In this document: positions 13,322 to 20,426 of the stretch, in pieces | How the letters are laid out: each line of letters begins with the position of its first letter | How positions within the stretch are numbered: position 1 is the first letter of the stretch | Assembly (NCBI RefSeq): GCF_937919355.1 | Contig: NZ_CALFSA010000190.1 | Coordinates: 1-20,426 of the forward strand | Direction of reading: 5' to 3' | Origin: an uncultured Methanofollis sp. | GTDB taxonomy: Archaea > Halobacteriota > Methanomicrobia > Methanomicrobiales > Methanofollaceae | Length of the DNA stretch: 20,426 bases | Notes under the pieces: generated by a model | Databases searched by the model: none | What the model was told of the DNA's origin: nothing | Seen by the model: only the letters and a program-made list of their open reading frames with translations | Translations under genes and position numbers: made by a program

Positions 13322-14071
13322 TTATTTCTTTGCCGTCCCCTGCTTCTTGACCCCCTCGATCGCCGCCTTCACCTTCGCCGGGTCGCCGAGGTAGTAGTGG
13401 CGGAGGGGTTTCAGGTCGTCGTCGAGTTCGTAGACGAGGGGAATGCCGGTCGGGATGTTCAGGTGTGCGATCTCGTCGTCGGGAATGGCGTCGAGGTGCT
13501 TCACGAGGGCACGGAGAGAGTTTCCGTGGGCGGCGATGAGCACCCTCTTCCCCGCCTTCAGGGCCGGGACGATCTCCTCGTTCCAGTACGGGAGGAAGCG
13601 CCCGACCGTGTCCTTCAGGCACTCGGTCCCTGTGGCCGCAGCTTCCGGGATCTCCGCATACCGGCGGTCGTGGGACGGGTGGCGGGGGTCGCCGGTGTCG
13701 AGCGCCGGCGGCTGCGTCGCATAACTCCGCCGCCAGATGAAGACCTGCTCATCGCCGAACTTCGCCGCCATCTCTGCCTTGTTCAGGCCCTGGAGGGCGC
13801 CATAGTGGCGCTCGTTCAGCCGCCAGGATCGTGTCACCGGGATCCACATCAGGTCGGTCTCGTCGAGGACGATCCAGAGGGTGCGGATCGCCCTCTTCAG
13901 GACCGAGGTGAAGGCGCAGTCGAAGGTGTAGCCCTCCTCCCGCAGCACCTGGCCAGCCTCGTGCGCCTCCTCCACTCCTTTCTCCGAGAGATCGACGTCG
14001 GTCCAGCCGGTGAACCGGTTCTCCCTGTTCCAGACACTCTCACCATGCCGTAATAGGACGAGTTTGATCAT
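13322..14071 (-). CDS. gpmA: 2,3-bisphosphoglycerate-dependent phosphoglycerate mutase
   Basis: A 249-residue histidine phosphatase-fold enzyme that interconverts 3- and 2-phosphoglycerate in glycolysis and gluconeogenesis. The phosphorylated histidine H9 is in LLRHGES, the proton donor E87 in LNERHYGALQG, and the second histidine H182 in AAHGNSLRA. Length equals that of bacterial and yeast cofactor-dependent mutases (about 247-250). Many archaea use the unrelated cofactor-independent ApgM instead, so a bacterial-type mutase may have come by transfer; base composition does not differ visibly from the neighbours. The ATG at 14071 has GAGGG six bases upstream on the minus strand, and a TATA-like CCATAAACC at about 14101-14109. 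It is divergent from the hps-rraA gene. Confidence 0.93.
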   Translation of the reverse strand: MIKLVLLRHGESVWNRENRFTGWTDVDLSEKGVEEAHEAGQVLREEGYTFDCAFTSVLKRAIRTLWIVLDETDLMWIPVTRSWRLNERHYGALQGLNKAEMAAKFGDEQVFIWRRSYATQPPALDTGDPRHPSHDRRYAEIPEAAATGTECLKDTVGRFLPYWNEEIVPALKAGKRVLIAAHGNSLRALVKHLDAIPDDEIAHLNIPTGIPLVYELDDDLKPLRHYYLGDPAKVKAAIEGVKKQGTAKK

Positions 14072-14100
14072 GATATTCCCTCGAAATGTTCTCTCCTACT

Positions 14101-14109
14101 GGTTTATGG
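14101..14109 (-). promoter_or_regulatory. TATA-like box of gpmA
   Basis: On the minus strand this reads CCATAAACC, centred 34 bases before the ATG, which would leave a leader of about seven bases. Confidence 0.35.
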
Positions 14110-14155
14110 GGCTGCCTCTTATTGGTGACGCTTCCCATCTCCAGGCAGAAGCAAG

Positions 14156-14165
14156 CCTTAAAACC
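14156..14165 (+). promoter_or_regulatory. TATA-like box of the hps-rraA fusion gene
   Basis: CCTTAAAACC centred about 27 bases before the ATG at 14187. It decides the start, because the frame is open back to 14010, and points to a leaderless message. Confidence 0.5.
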
Positions 14166-14186
14166 TTCGCGCCCCCATTTTCAGGC

Positions 14187-15473
14187 ATGACACGTCCGAC
14201 GCTCCAGGTGGCGCTCGATATCCTTGAACTGCACCGGGCCGCCCGGATCGCAAGGGAAGCGGTCGCGGGCGGTGCCGACTGGATCGAGGTGGGCACCCCT
14301 CTTATCAAGAGCGAGGGGATGGCGGCGGTGCGCGAACTCCGCAGCGCTTTCCCCCACCAGGTGATCGTTGCGGACATGAAGATCGCCGACACCGGCACGA
14401 TGGAAGTCGAGATGGCGGCGAAGGCCGGGGCGAACATCGTCTGCGTCCTTGCCGACGCCGACGACTCGGTCATCGCCGAGTGCGTGCGGGCCGCGCGGCT
14501 GTACGGCGTGAAGGTCATGGCTGACCTGATCCATGTCGCCGACCCGGCCAGGCGGGCGAAGGAACTCGAAACTCTCGGCGTCGACATCATCAACGCCCAC
14601 GTCGGGATCGACCAGCAGATGCTCGGCAGGAGTTCCGTCGAACTCCTCCGCACCCTTGCCGGTTCGGTCTCCATCCCCCTTGCGGTGGCCGGCGGCCTCG
14701 ACGCCGCGACCGCGGCCGAGGCGGTGCGGGCCGGTGCAGATACCGTCATCGTCGGTGGCTGGATCGTCAAGTCCGGGGACGTCGAAGGGTCGGCACGGAA
14801 GATCCGGGCGGCTCTCGACGACCCATCCCTTACCCCCGTGAAGAAAGCCTCCCCGGACGAGGAGATCCGGGCGATCCTGATGCAGGTCTCGGCCCCCAAC
14901 GTCACCGATGCGATGCACCGGAAAGGGGCGATGAACGGCCTTGTCCCCCTCACCAGGGGCGTGAAGGCCGTCGGCCCCGCGGTGACGGTTCAGACCTTCG
15001 CGGGTGACTGGGCCAAACCCGTCGAGGCGATCGACCTCTGTCGTCCGGGAGATGTCCTCGTGATCAACAATGACAGCGGGACCCATGTCGCCCCCTGGGG
15101 CGAACTCGCCACCCATTCGGCAAAGAACCGGGGCATCAGTGGCATCATCATCGACGGCGCCGTGCGGGACGTCGACGACATCAGGGCGATGCAGTACCCC
15201 CTCTTCGCCCGCGCCTGCGTCCCGAACGCCGGGGAGGCAAAAGGGTTTGGTGAGATCAACGCCGAGATCGCCTGCTGCGGCCAGCAGGTCAGGCACGGTG
15301 ACTGGATCATCGCGGACGAGAGCGGCGCCGTCGTCATCCCGAAGGAGCGGGCCTACGAGGTTGCCCGCCGCGCCCTCGAAGTGAAGAAGATGGAGGAGCG
15401 GGTGCGGGAGGAGATCGCACGCGGGAGCACCCTCGCGCAGGTGCAGGAACTGTATAAGTGGGAGAAGAAGTGA
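14187..15473 (+). CDS. Bifunctional 3-hexulose-6-phosphate synthase / RraA-like protein
   Basis: A 428-residue two-domain fusion. Residues 1-210 form a 3-hexulose-6-phosphate synthase barrel of the OMP decarboxylase superfamily: WIEVGTPLIKSEG (32-44), ADMKIADTG (62-70, with the D-x-K-x-x-D catalytic set D63, K65, D68) and AVAGGLDA (166-173). In archaea this enzyme, with hexulose-phosphate isomerase, makes ribulose 5-phosphate and releases formaldehyde, replacing the pentose phosphate route. Residues about 222-405 form an RraA-like domain of the HMG/CHA-aldolase type: APWGELATHSAKNRG (302-316), DGAVRD (323-328) and GDWIIADESGAVVIP (371-385). The role of the second domain is uncertain: RNase E regulation is unlikely in an archaeon, and an aldolase or decarboxylase activity is more plausible. 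The last 30 residues are a charged helix. The isomerase gene is not next to it. Confidence 0.9.
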   Translation: MTRPTLQVALDILELHRAARIAREAVAGGADWIEVGTPLIKSEGMAAVRELRSAFPHQVIVADMKIADTGTMEVEMAAKAGANIVCVLADADDSVIAECVRAARLYGVKVMADLIHVADPARRAKELETLGVDIINAHVGIDQQMLGRSSVELLRTLAGSVSIPLAVAGGLDAATAAEAVRAGADTVIVGGWIVKSGDVEGSARKIRAALDDPSLTPVKKASPDEEIRAILMQVSAPNVTDAMHRKGAMNGLVPLTRGVKAVGPAVTVQTFAGDWAKPVEAIDLCRPGDVLVINNDSGTHVAPWGELATHSAKNRGISGIIIDGAVRDVDDIRAMQYPLFARACVPNAGEAKGFGEINAEIACCGQQVRHGDWIIADESGAVVIPKERAYEVARRALEVKKMEERVREEIARGSTLAQVQELYKWEKK

Positions 15474-15530
15474 GAAAATCTCATTCTCCCTATTTTCGGT
15501 GACTGCTTCCCCCCTCTTTTATCTGCGTTC

Positions 15531-15536
15531 TTTTTT
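15531..15536 (+). terminator. T-run terminator after hps-rraA
   Basis: Six T residues about 58 bases after the stop codon, preceded by shorter T tracts at about 15492-15495 and 15517-15520. No strong hairpin. Confidence 0.35.
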
Positions 15537-15608
15537 CATGGTAATACCGCGCCCCGGCCGCATAATACTTGCAGCATATTAAGTATCAGTCAGTGTGAAA
15601 AAAGAATG

Positions 15609-15640
15609 ATTATATGTGAATGTATCCCACCTAATTAATC
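15609..15640 (+). promoter_or_regulatory. AT-rich promoter region of the subtilase gene
   Basis: Two TATA-like stretches are visible: TTATATG at about 15610-15616, and CTAATTAAT at 15631-15639. The second would fit a short leader to the ATG at 15668, the first a start at 15647, so it does not settle which ATG is used. Confidence 0.35.
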
Positions 15641-15646
15641 GGTATT

Positions 15647-17773
15647 ATGCATTACAATTTCGCAAATATGATTTTTCACGCCCCTTCCAAGAGATTATTG
15701 AGGGGATTCACCGTCCTTCTGGCAACTCTCTGTCTGCTATCGGTTGTCTCTCTGGTCCAGGGATCGGGCTTTAGCGGTGCGGTCGTGCCCGATACATCCA
15801 TGTACGAACCCAGCACGGTCATCGTACGGTTTGCTGACGGGGCAGGAGACGGTCCATCTCTCTGTTCGGCATCGGGACAAGCGCATTCTGCCCTCGGCGC
15901 TGAAGTGGCCGATGACCTGGACGACCTTGTCCCTGGCATGCAGGTCGTGGAACTTCCCGAAGGTGTCTCTGTCGAAGACGCGGTCGCCTACTACAACAGT
16001 CTCTCCACTGTCGAATATGCCGAACCGAACTATTATGTGCACGCCCTGAAAGAACCGGACGACCCCTACTTTGAGAAGTTGTGGGGCATGAAGAACACCG
16101 GCCAGGTTCTGCAGGACGGCCAGAGCTTTGAGGGCATGATGGCCTACTACAATAACCAGGCCGGAACACCGGGCGCTGACATGAGTGTCCCCGCTGCCTG
16201 GAACATCACTACAGGGTCTTCTGACGTGATCATCGCGGTTGTCGACAGTGGCGTCATGTACACCCACTCCGACCTTGCGGCCAACATCTGGAAGAACGAA
16301 GGAGAGACCCCGGACAACGGCGTCGACGATGACGGCAATGGATATGTCGACGATATCCGCGGCTGGGACTTTGTCAGCGAGGACAACGACCCCATGGACT
16401 TCAACGGGCACGGAACCCACTGTGCAGGTACCATCGCCGGCGTCGGGAACAATAGTGCCGGTGTTGCCGGCATGATGTGGAAGGCCAGGATCATGCCCGT
16501 CCGCGTGCTCGACATCCAGGGGTACGGCACCGTCTATCACTCCATTGCCGCCATCAAGTATGCGACCGCGATGGGGGCCGACGTCATCAGCTGTTCCTTC
16601 GGCGGTGCCGAAGGGAGCGAAGCGTACAGGGATGCGATCCGGGCGTCGTCGGCACTGGTGGTCTGCGCCGCAGGCAACGACGGCACCGACAACGACGCCT
16701 TCCCGATGTACCCGGCGAACTACAACAGCCCGAACGTGCTCTCTGTCGCCGCCCTCGACAATAAAGACGACCCTGCTCTCTTCTCCAACTACGGCAAGAT
16801 CAGCGTCCATGTGGCGGCACCGGGCGTTGGGATCCTCTCCACGGTTCCTGTATGGTCCTCGGCATATGAGGACGACATCACCGAGTCGTCGTCGGCAGAC
16901 TGGAACGTGCTCTCCTATCTGGAGAGCGATAACTGGAGCGGGGGCCCCATGAGCGGGACTGACAGGTACGCGCTGGGCATCTCCGGCGTGAACGTCTCTC
17001 TTGCCTACTATAACTCCTCGTTCACCGACCTCGAAGACACCGCGCTGGAGTTCGTCACTGCATACACATTCAAACAGGGGACAGACAAACTTCAGGTGCT
17101 CGTTTCCACCACCGATTTCAAAAATTATCCGTCCTACAACGACATGATCAACAGTGATACCTGTTACACCGCCGACGTCATCACCGGGAGTTCGCACCGG
17201 GAAATTGTCTCCAGGGTTGTCGAACTGGACAGGTATGCCACAATGCTCGGCGACGACCCCCTCTATATTGGATACCTGTATTATTCCAAGAGTCCGGGTA
17301 GTTTTGCCTGGCTGGACAGTTTTACGATCACCCGGTATAATGACCCCGGAGAAGGCTATGCGTTCTACAGCGGCACGTCCATGGCGACGCCCCTGGTCTC
17401 AGGGACTGCGGGACTGATAAAATCGGTGAACCGGAGTCTGACAGCAGAAGAGACGAAACAGATCCTGATCGACTCTGTGGACAAAATCCCCTCTCTTGAC
17501 GGGAGAGTATCCTCGGGCGGGAGGGTCAACGCCTCCCGCGCTGTCCTGATGGCACGGGCGACCCTGCCGTCGATAACGACACTGGACATCAATGACAACG
17601 GTATCGAGGCCGAAATCGGGGATGTCGCCTATGTGTACTCCTGTGCGCAGGACACGGCATCAGAACCCGACCTCCGTGCCGACTATGTCGAGCCATTTGG
17701 TGTCGTCGACCTGGCGGATGCGAGGTACATCTCTGACCTGTATGTCGGTGCGGTGGTGCCGCCCGGCAGGTAA
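15647..17773 (+). CDS. Secreted subtilisin-family serine protease with inserted domain and dockerin-like tail
   Basis: A 708-residue S8 protease, exported and probably acting outside the cell. A hydrophobic signal sequence covers about residues 19-38. Residues 54-133 resemble a fervidolysin-type I9 propeptide (STVIVRFADG to VEYAEPNYYVHAL). The catalytic triad is D200 (AVVDSG), H255 (NGHGTHCAG) and S578 (SGTSMATP), with oxyanion N344 (AAGND). A calcium-loop-like DDDGNGYVDD spans 227-236. Between APGVGILST (391-399) and the serine motif lies an insertion of about 165 residues (405-569), rich in serine, tyrosine and beta strands, where ordinary subtilases have about 15. The C-terminus has DINDNG (647-652) and VVDLADARYISDLYVG (686-701), like a single dockerin-type repeat. 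The start could be ATG 15647 or 15668 (residue 8); the latter gives a more standard signal peptide. Confidence 0.9.
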   Translation: MHYNFANMIFHAPSKRLLRGFTVLLATLCLLSVVSLVQGSGFSGAVVPDTSMYEPSTVIVRFADGAGDGPSLCSASGQAHSALGAEVADDLDDLVPGMQVVELPEGVSVEDAVAYYNSLSTVEYAEPNYYVHALKEPDDPYFEKLWGMKNTGQVLQDGQSFEGMMAYYNNQAGTPGADMSVPAAWNITTGSSDVIIAVVDSGVMYTHSDLAANIWKNEGETPDNGVDDDGNGYVDDIRGWDFVSEDNDPMDFNGHGTHCAGTIAGVGNNSAGVAGMMWKARIMPVRVLDIQGYGTVYHSIAAIKYATAMGADVISCSFGGAEGSEAYRDAIRASSALVVCAAGNDGTDNDAFPMYPANYNSPNVLSVAALDNKDDPALFSNYGKISVHVAAPGVGILSTVPVWSSAYEDDITESSSADWNVLSYLESDNWSGGPMSGTDRYALGISGVNVSLAYYNSSFTDLEDTALEFVTAYTFKQGTDKLQVLVSTTDFKNYPSYNDMINSDTCYTADVITGSSHREIVSRVVELDRYATMLGDDPLYIGYLYYSKSPGSFAWLDSFTITRYNDPGEGYAFYSGTSMATPLVSGTAGLIKSVNRSLTAEETKQILIDSVDKIPSLDGRVSSGGRVNASRAVLMARATLPSITTLDINDNGIEAEIGDVAYVYSCAQDTASEPDLRADYVEPFGVVDLADARYISDLYVGAVVPPGR

Positions 17774-17803
17774 ACTTGATGGTGCGGCAGGGATCGCGCA
17801 CTC

Positions 17804-17809
17804 TTTTTT
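17804..17809 (+). terminator. T-run terminator after the subtilase gene
   Basis: Six T residues about 31 bases after the stop codon. A second run of six T residues lies near 17885-17890. Confidence 0.4.
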
Positions 17810-17950
17810 CGGTTCAGCACTGATCCGCCGCCACCAGTGGACTCCCCGCCGCATGTTATTATTTTAAATGACTTATTTGTGTGCTTTTTTCCTCAGATGT
17901 TCTGCATTAGGTAACGATACAGTTCATGTTGTCGGATATGTAATCTGAAA

Positions 17951-18008
17951 CTATATGTTATATATCGAATCTCGTGCTACACATATACTAAAAATTATTA
18001 CCCGGGTA
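17951..18008 (+). promoter_or_regulatory. AT-rich promoter region and palindrome before the beta-helix gene
   Basis: CTATATGTTATATATCG at 17951-17967 offers TATA-like boxes, which would put transcription start near 17985-17990 and leave a leader of about 75 bases, unlike the leaderless genes elsewhere here. A perfect ten-base palindrome TACCCGGGTA (17999-18008) lies just after the inferred start and could be an operator. The 289-base spacer 17774-18062 holds no gene I can support. Confidence 0.3.
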
Positions 18009-18062
18009 CACGGTTGCCAACTCTGGCGATATCGTGTGTCTTGTACGAAGGACCGTGGTTCG

Positions 18063-20426
18063 ATGAAAAATATACGATGGATGGTGCTGCTCTTTATGGC
18101 AGCAATGGTCGTCTGCTGCATGCCCGCTGTAGCGGCGGAAGATATACAGGGAAACGAGAGCGTATCAGACGCTGGAGTCCCGGAAGAAAAAATCGACACC
18201 CTTCCCGGAGGAAACGGATCCGGGACCGGCACTCCCGGTGCGGAGCAGATATCGGCTTCACTGCCCGATGGCAATAATATGGGAATAGCACAGGCGGATG
18301 AGATATCGGCCCTCGCCGTCACTCCGTCTGAGATCACGCAGGACGCATTCGTGGACGGCGTCTGCACGATCACCTCCCCCGGCACGTACACCCTGCAGGA
18401 GGACGTCTCCGGGACTTTCCTGGTCTCGGTCGACGGGAGTGTCGTGCTGAACGGCAACGGCCACACGCTCAGGCCCGACCCCGACAATGTCGCCAGCCAG
18501 AAATACGGCGTGCAGGTCACGGACAGCACGGGCATTGCGACCATCGAAAACTTCGGGAACATCACTGGATATCAGGGTGCGGGCATCCGCTCCGAGGCAT
18601 TCAGGACCTCCACAATCCGCAACAACGTTGTCTCCGGATGCGGCAGCGAACCGATCACCTCTCTGAAGAGTGCGGACTGCCAGGGTATCTACGCGGCGTC
18701 CCAGAAGGTCGTCGTCACCTCGAACACGGTGAAAGACTGCGGCAATCCTCCGGTCAGCACGACCCCGGGGCCAGGGAGTTACGGGATACTGGCCATGGGC
18801 TATGATGGCAGCGTCTCAGACAACATCGTGACCGGGTGCGCACAGATCGCCGAGAGCCGCGACGGACGCACGGGGTCGTACGGCATCTATGCGAAGACCG
18901 GTCTTGTCGTCTCCGGCAATACGGTCACCGACTGCGGCAAGGTCACCACCTCAGGTGCCGAGGAAGTCTCAGGCAGCGGCATCTTTGGCCTTGGCGGTGT
19001 CATCTCCAGTAACACCGTCACCGACTGCGGCAAGACCGTCGGCGCTGGCGGCGAAAATATCGGGAACGGCATCTTCGGGATGGCCGGCACGACGATCGAG
19101 AGGAACACCGTCACCGACAGTGGTTTCAGCAACGGAGAGAGCGACCTCTCGTTTGGTTTCGGCATCAGGTCCGAAGACGGGTCTATCAGGGACAACATCG
19201 TCACCGGGTGCGGCCGTGAAAGTCCCATGGGCTACGGCATCCAGTCGGTCGCCGGCGCCGAGGTCACGGGCAACCGCGTCTCCGACTCGGGCGTCGACTG
19301 CGTTAAAGGCGGCTGTGGTGTTTTCCTGAGCAGCGGGTTCTCAGACCTGACTCTCACCGACAACGTGGTCTCGGGCTGCGGCGTCTCTGCGGCTGAGGGG
19401 TACGGCATCATTGCCATGAACTCCGGGTCCAGGGCCGGTTCGAAGAGCGTCATCAGGAACAACACTGTCACAGGCACGAGCGCTACCGCCAGCCTGAAAT
19501 TGAACTCCGTTTCGGCCCTCACCATGACGGAGAACTGTATCAGCGCTGATGGCCCCGCACTTTTTCTCACCGGCGGAATGCCGGGCACGTCCAGGATCTA
19601 CAACAATGCCTTCAACACCTCGTCCTATATCCACCCGGACGTCCTGACGGCCGCGCTGGAGAAGTACGCATGGAATGCGGAGACCCCGGTCTTTAAGAGA
19701 AACATCGTCGGCGGGGAATGGACCGCGGGCAACTGGTGGGGTTCGACCGACGGCGCGAGCGGTTACTCGGACACACACTCCTCAGCGAAGGGATACCATA
19801 AGGAGGCTTTCGAGGTCGTCACTGGTTCCCGGGTGTACGATGCCATGCCCCTCTGCGGGGTCTCGGAGTCCGGCGGCGGCGAGTTGAAGATCATGGGTGG
19901 CACCGGATACACGTACGACAGAACCACCATGACCTACACGATCACCGCGCCCGGCGAGTACTGGTTTGGTGGTTCTGCTCATGCAAAACCGGTGGTCATC
20001 GCCTCGGACGATGTCACTCTGGACGGTGGGTACTTCACCATCATGGTCTTCAACAGAAAAACCCCACACATGACCGGCATCTTCGCTGAGAACAGGTCGA
20101 ATATCGTCGTTAAAAACTGTCAGGTCAAAAACGGCGATGTCGGCATCAATGTCAGCGGGACTGGCGTCGTCATCACAGGGAACACCATCACCGGCAGCGC
20201 CCGGTACGGCATCTCAACCGGTGCGGCGACCGTCACAGGCAACCAGGTGAACGCGAAGGCGGTCGGCATCTATGGGAGCGGCACCGTCTCCCGCAATACC
20301 GTCGACGCACCGACCGGCATCGAGGTCGCCCCTGGTGCGGCCGATATCTCCGTCGCCTCGAACACGGTGACTTCGACGACCACCGGCATCTCTGTTCCGT
20401 CCGCATGGACGGGCACGGCGACGCTC
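18063..20426 (+). CDS. Secreted NosD-like right-handed parallel beta-helix protein (3' end beyond window)
   Basis: An open frame of 788 codons from ATG 18063 to the last base; the C-terminus is missing. Residues 1-25 form a signal peptide (a hydrophobic core ending in PAVAA), then a serine/glycine-rich linker to about 105. A first beta-helix domain (about 115-555) opens with ITSPGTYTL and VVLNGNGHTL and consists of turns such as GNTVTDCGK, SNTVTDCGK and DNIVTGCG, each about 25-45 residues apart, with cysteine at the same place in most. It ends at AGNWWGS (555-561), a typical closing motif. A second module begins near 625 (YTITAPGEYWFGG) and runs off the end with shorter turns (GNTITGSARYGIS, RNTVDAPTGI). 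Such proteins are frequent on methanogen surfaces and are thought to bind or cut polysaccharide; no catalytic residues can be picked out. The frame contains no stop; a start ribosome site AAGGA lies at 18047-18051. Confidence 0.85.
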   Translation, partial: MKNIRWMVLLFMAAMVVCCMPAVAAEDIQGNESVSDAGVPEEKIDTLPGGNGSGTGTPGAEQISASLPDGNNMGIAQADEISALAVTPSEITQDAFVDGVCTITSPGTYTLQEDVSGTFLVSVDGSVVLNGNGHTLRPDPDNVASQKYGVQVTDSTGIATIENFGNITGYQGAGIRSEAFRTSTIRNNVVSGCGSEPITSLKSADCQGIYAASQKVVVTSNTVKDCGNPPVSTTPGPGSYGILAMGYDGSVSDNIVTGCAQIAESRDGRTGSYGIYAKTGLVVSGNTVTDCGKVTTSGAEEVSGSGIFGLGGVISSNTVTDCGKTVGAGGENIGNGIFGMAGTTIERNTVTDSGFSNGESDLSFGFGIRSEDGSIRDNIVTGCGRESPMGYGIQSVAGAEVTGNRVSDSGVDCVKGGCGVFLSSGFSDLTLTDNVVSGCGVSAAEGYGIIAMNSGSRAGSKSVIRNNTVTGTSATASLKLNSVSALTMTENCISADGPALFLTGGMPGTSRIYNNAFNTSSYIHPDVLTAALEKYAWNAETPVFKRNIVGGEWTAGNWWGSTDGASGYSDTHSSAKGYHKEAFEVVTGSRVYDAMPLCGVSESGGGELKIMGGTGYTYDRTTMTYTITAPGEYWFGGSAHAKPVVIASDDVTLDGGYFTIMVFNRKTPHMTGIFAENRSNIVVKNCQVKNGDVGINVSGTGVVITGNTITGSARYGISTGAATVTGNQVNAKAVGIYGSGTVSRNTVDAPTGIEVAPGAADISVASNTVTSTTTGISVPSAWTGTATL

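Noticed and set aside
14010..14186. Upstream extension of the hexulose-phosphate synthase frame
   Set aside because: It overlaps gpmA and its promoter, and a TATA-like box lies 27 bases before the ATG at 14187, where the family begins.
17951..18565. Minus-strand frame of 204 codons opposite the start of the beta-helix gene
   Set aside because: It overlaps the signal peptide and helix turns of a well-supported gene, and its own product has no recognisable feature.
18600..19400. CRISPR-like repetition in the beta-helix gene
   Set aside because: The repeats are degenerate and unequal in spacing, keep one reading frame, and encode beta-helix turns.

Overview
The window looks like a GC-rich stretch of a methanogenic archaeon, most likely of the order Methanomicrobiales (a Methanofollis- or Methanoculleus-like genome is my best guess, from gene content only). 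Signs of this are the stand-alone glutaminase subunit of GMP synthase, an archaeal-type CobT, archaeal TATA-like boxes about 27 bases before many start codons (leaderless transcripts), a hexulose-phosphate synthase/RraA fusion, a small sulfite-reductase-like gene, and secreted parallel beta-helix and subtilase proteins of the kind common in this group. Intergenic DNA is AT-rich against very GC-rich genes, so most long opposite-strand reading frames are shadows.

Layout. (1) 1-262, minus: 5' part of a siroheme sulfite/nitrite reductase-like gene, cut by the window edge. (2) 306-2138: divergent cobS (minus) and cobT (plus), lower-ligand and late steps of cobalamin assembly. (3) 2174-4453: three overlapping genes, guaA glutaminase subunit, a CxxCxxCC (YkgJ-type) metal-binding protein and a TraB-family membrane protein. 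(4) 4454-4767: a gene-free spacer with a strong hairpin and a competing pairing, possibly a dispersed repeat. (5) 4768-5286: small nitroreductase. (6) 5406-12460: anaerobic corrin-ring operon cbiT-L-F-G-H-C-D-E, tightly overlapping, followed after 53 bases by cbiA. (7) 12626-13165: an unrecognised protein with an antitoxin-like N-terminus. (8) 13322-15473: divergent gpmA (minus) and the hps-rraA fusion (plus), carbon metabolism. (9) 15647-20426: two exported proteins, a subtilisin-family protease with a large insertion and dockerin-like tail, and a NosD-like beta-helix protein that runs off the end.

How the parts work together. Parts 2 and 6 hold most of the anaerobic (early cobalt insertion) cobalamin route: methylations at C20 (CbiL), C17 (CbiH), C11 (CbiF), C1 (CbiD), C5 (CbiE) and C15 (CbiT), ring contraction with CbiH/CbiG, methyl migration (CbiC), a,c-diamidation (CbiA), and nucleotide-loop assembly (CobT, CobS). 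Cobalt chelatase, the C2/C7 methyltransferase, CbiJ, CbiP, CbiB and CobY are not in the window. Methanogens need much corrinoid for methyl transfer, and sirohydrochlorin also feeds siroheme and F430, which gives a loose link to the sulfite-reductase-like gene and to CbiA (which may double as CfbB).

No defence system, mobile element, CRISPR array or RNA gene was recognised. The items most worth a second look are the unrecognised gene at 12626-13165, the CbiC that seems to lack the usual catalytic histidine, the cysteine ladder in the beta-helix protein, the insertion in the subtilase, and the structured spacer at 4571-4661.
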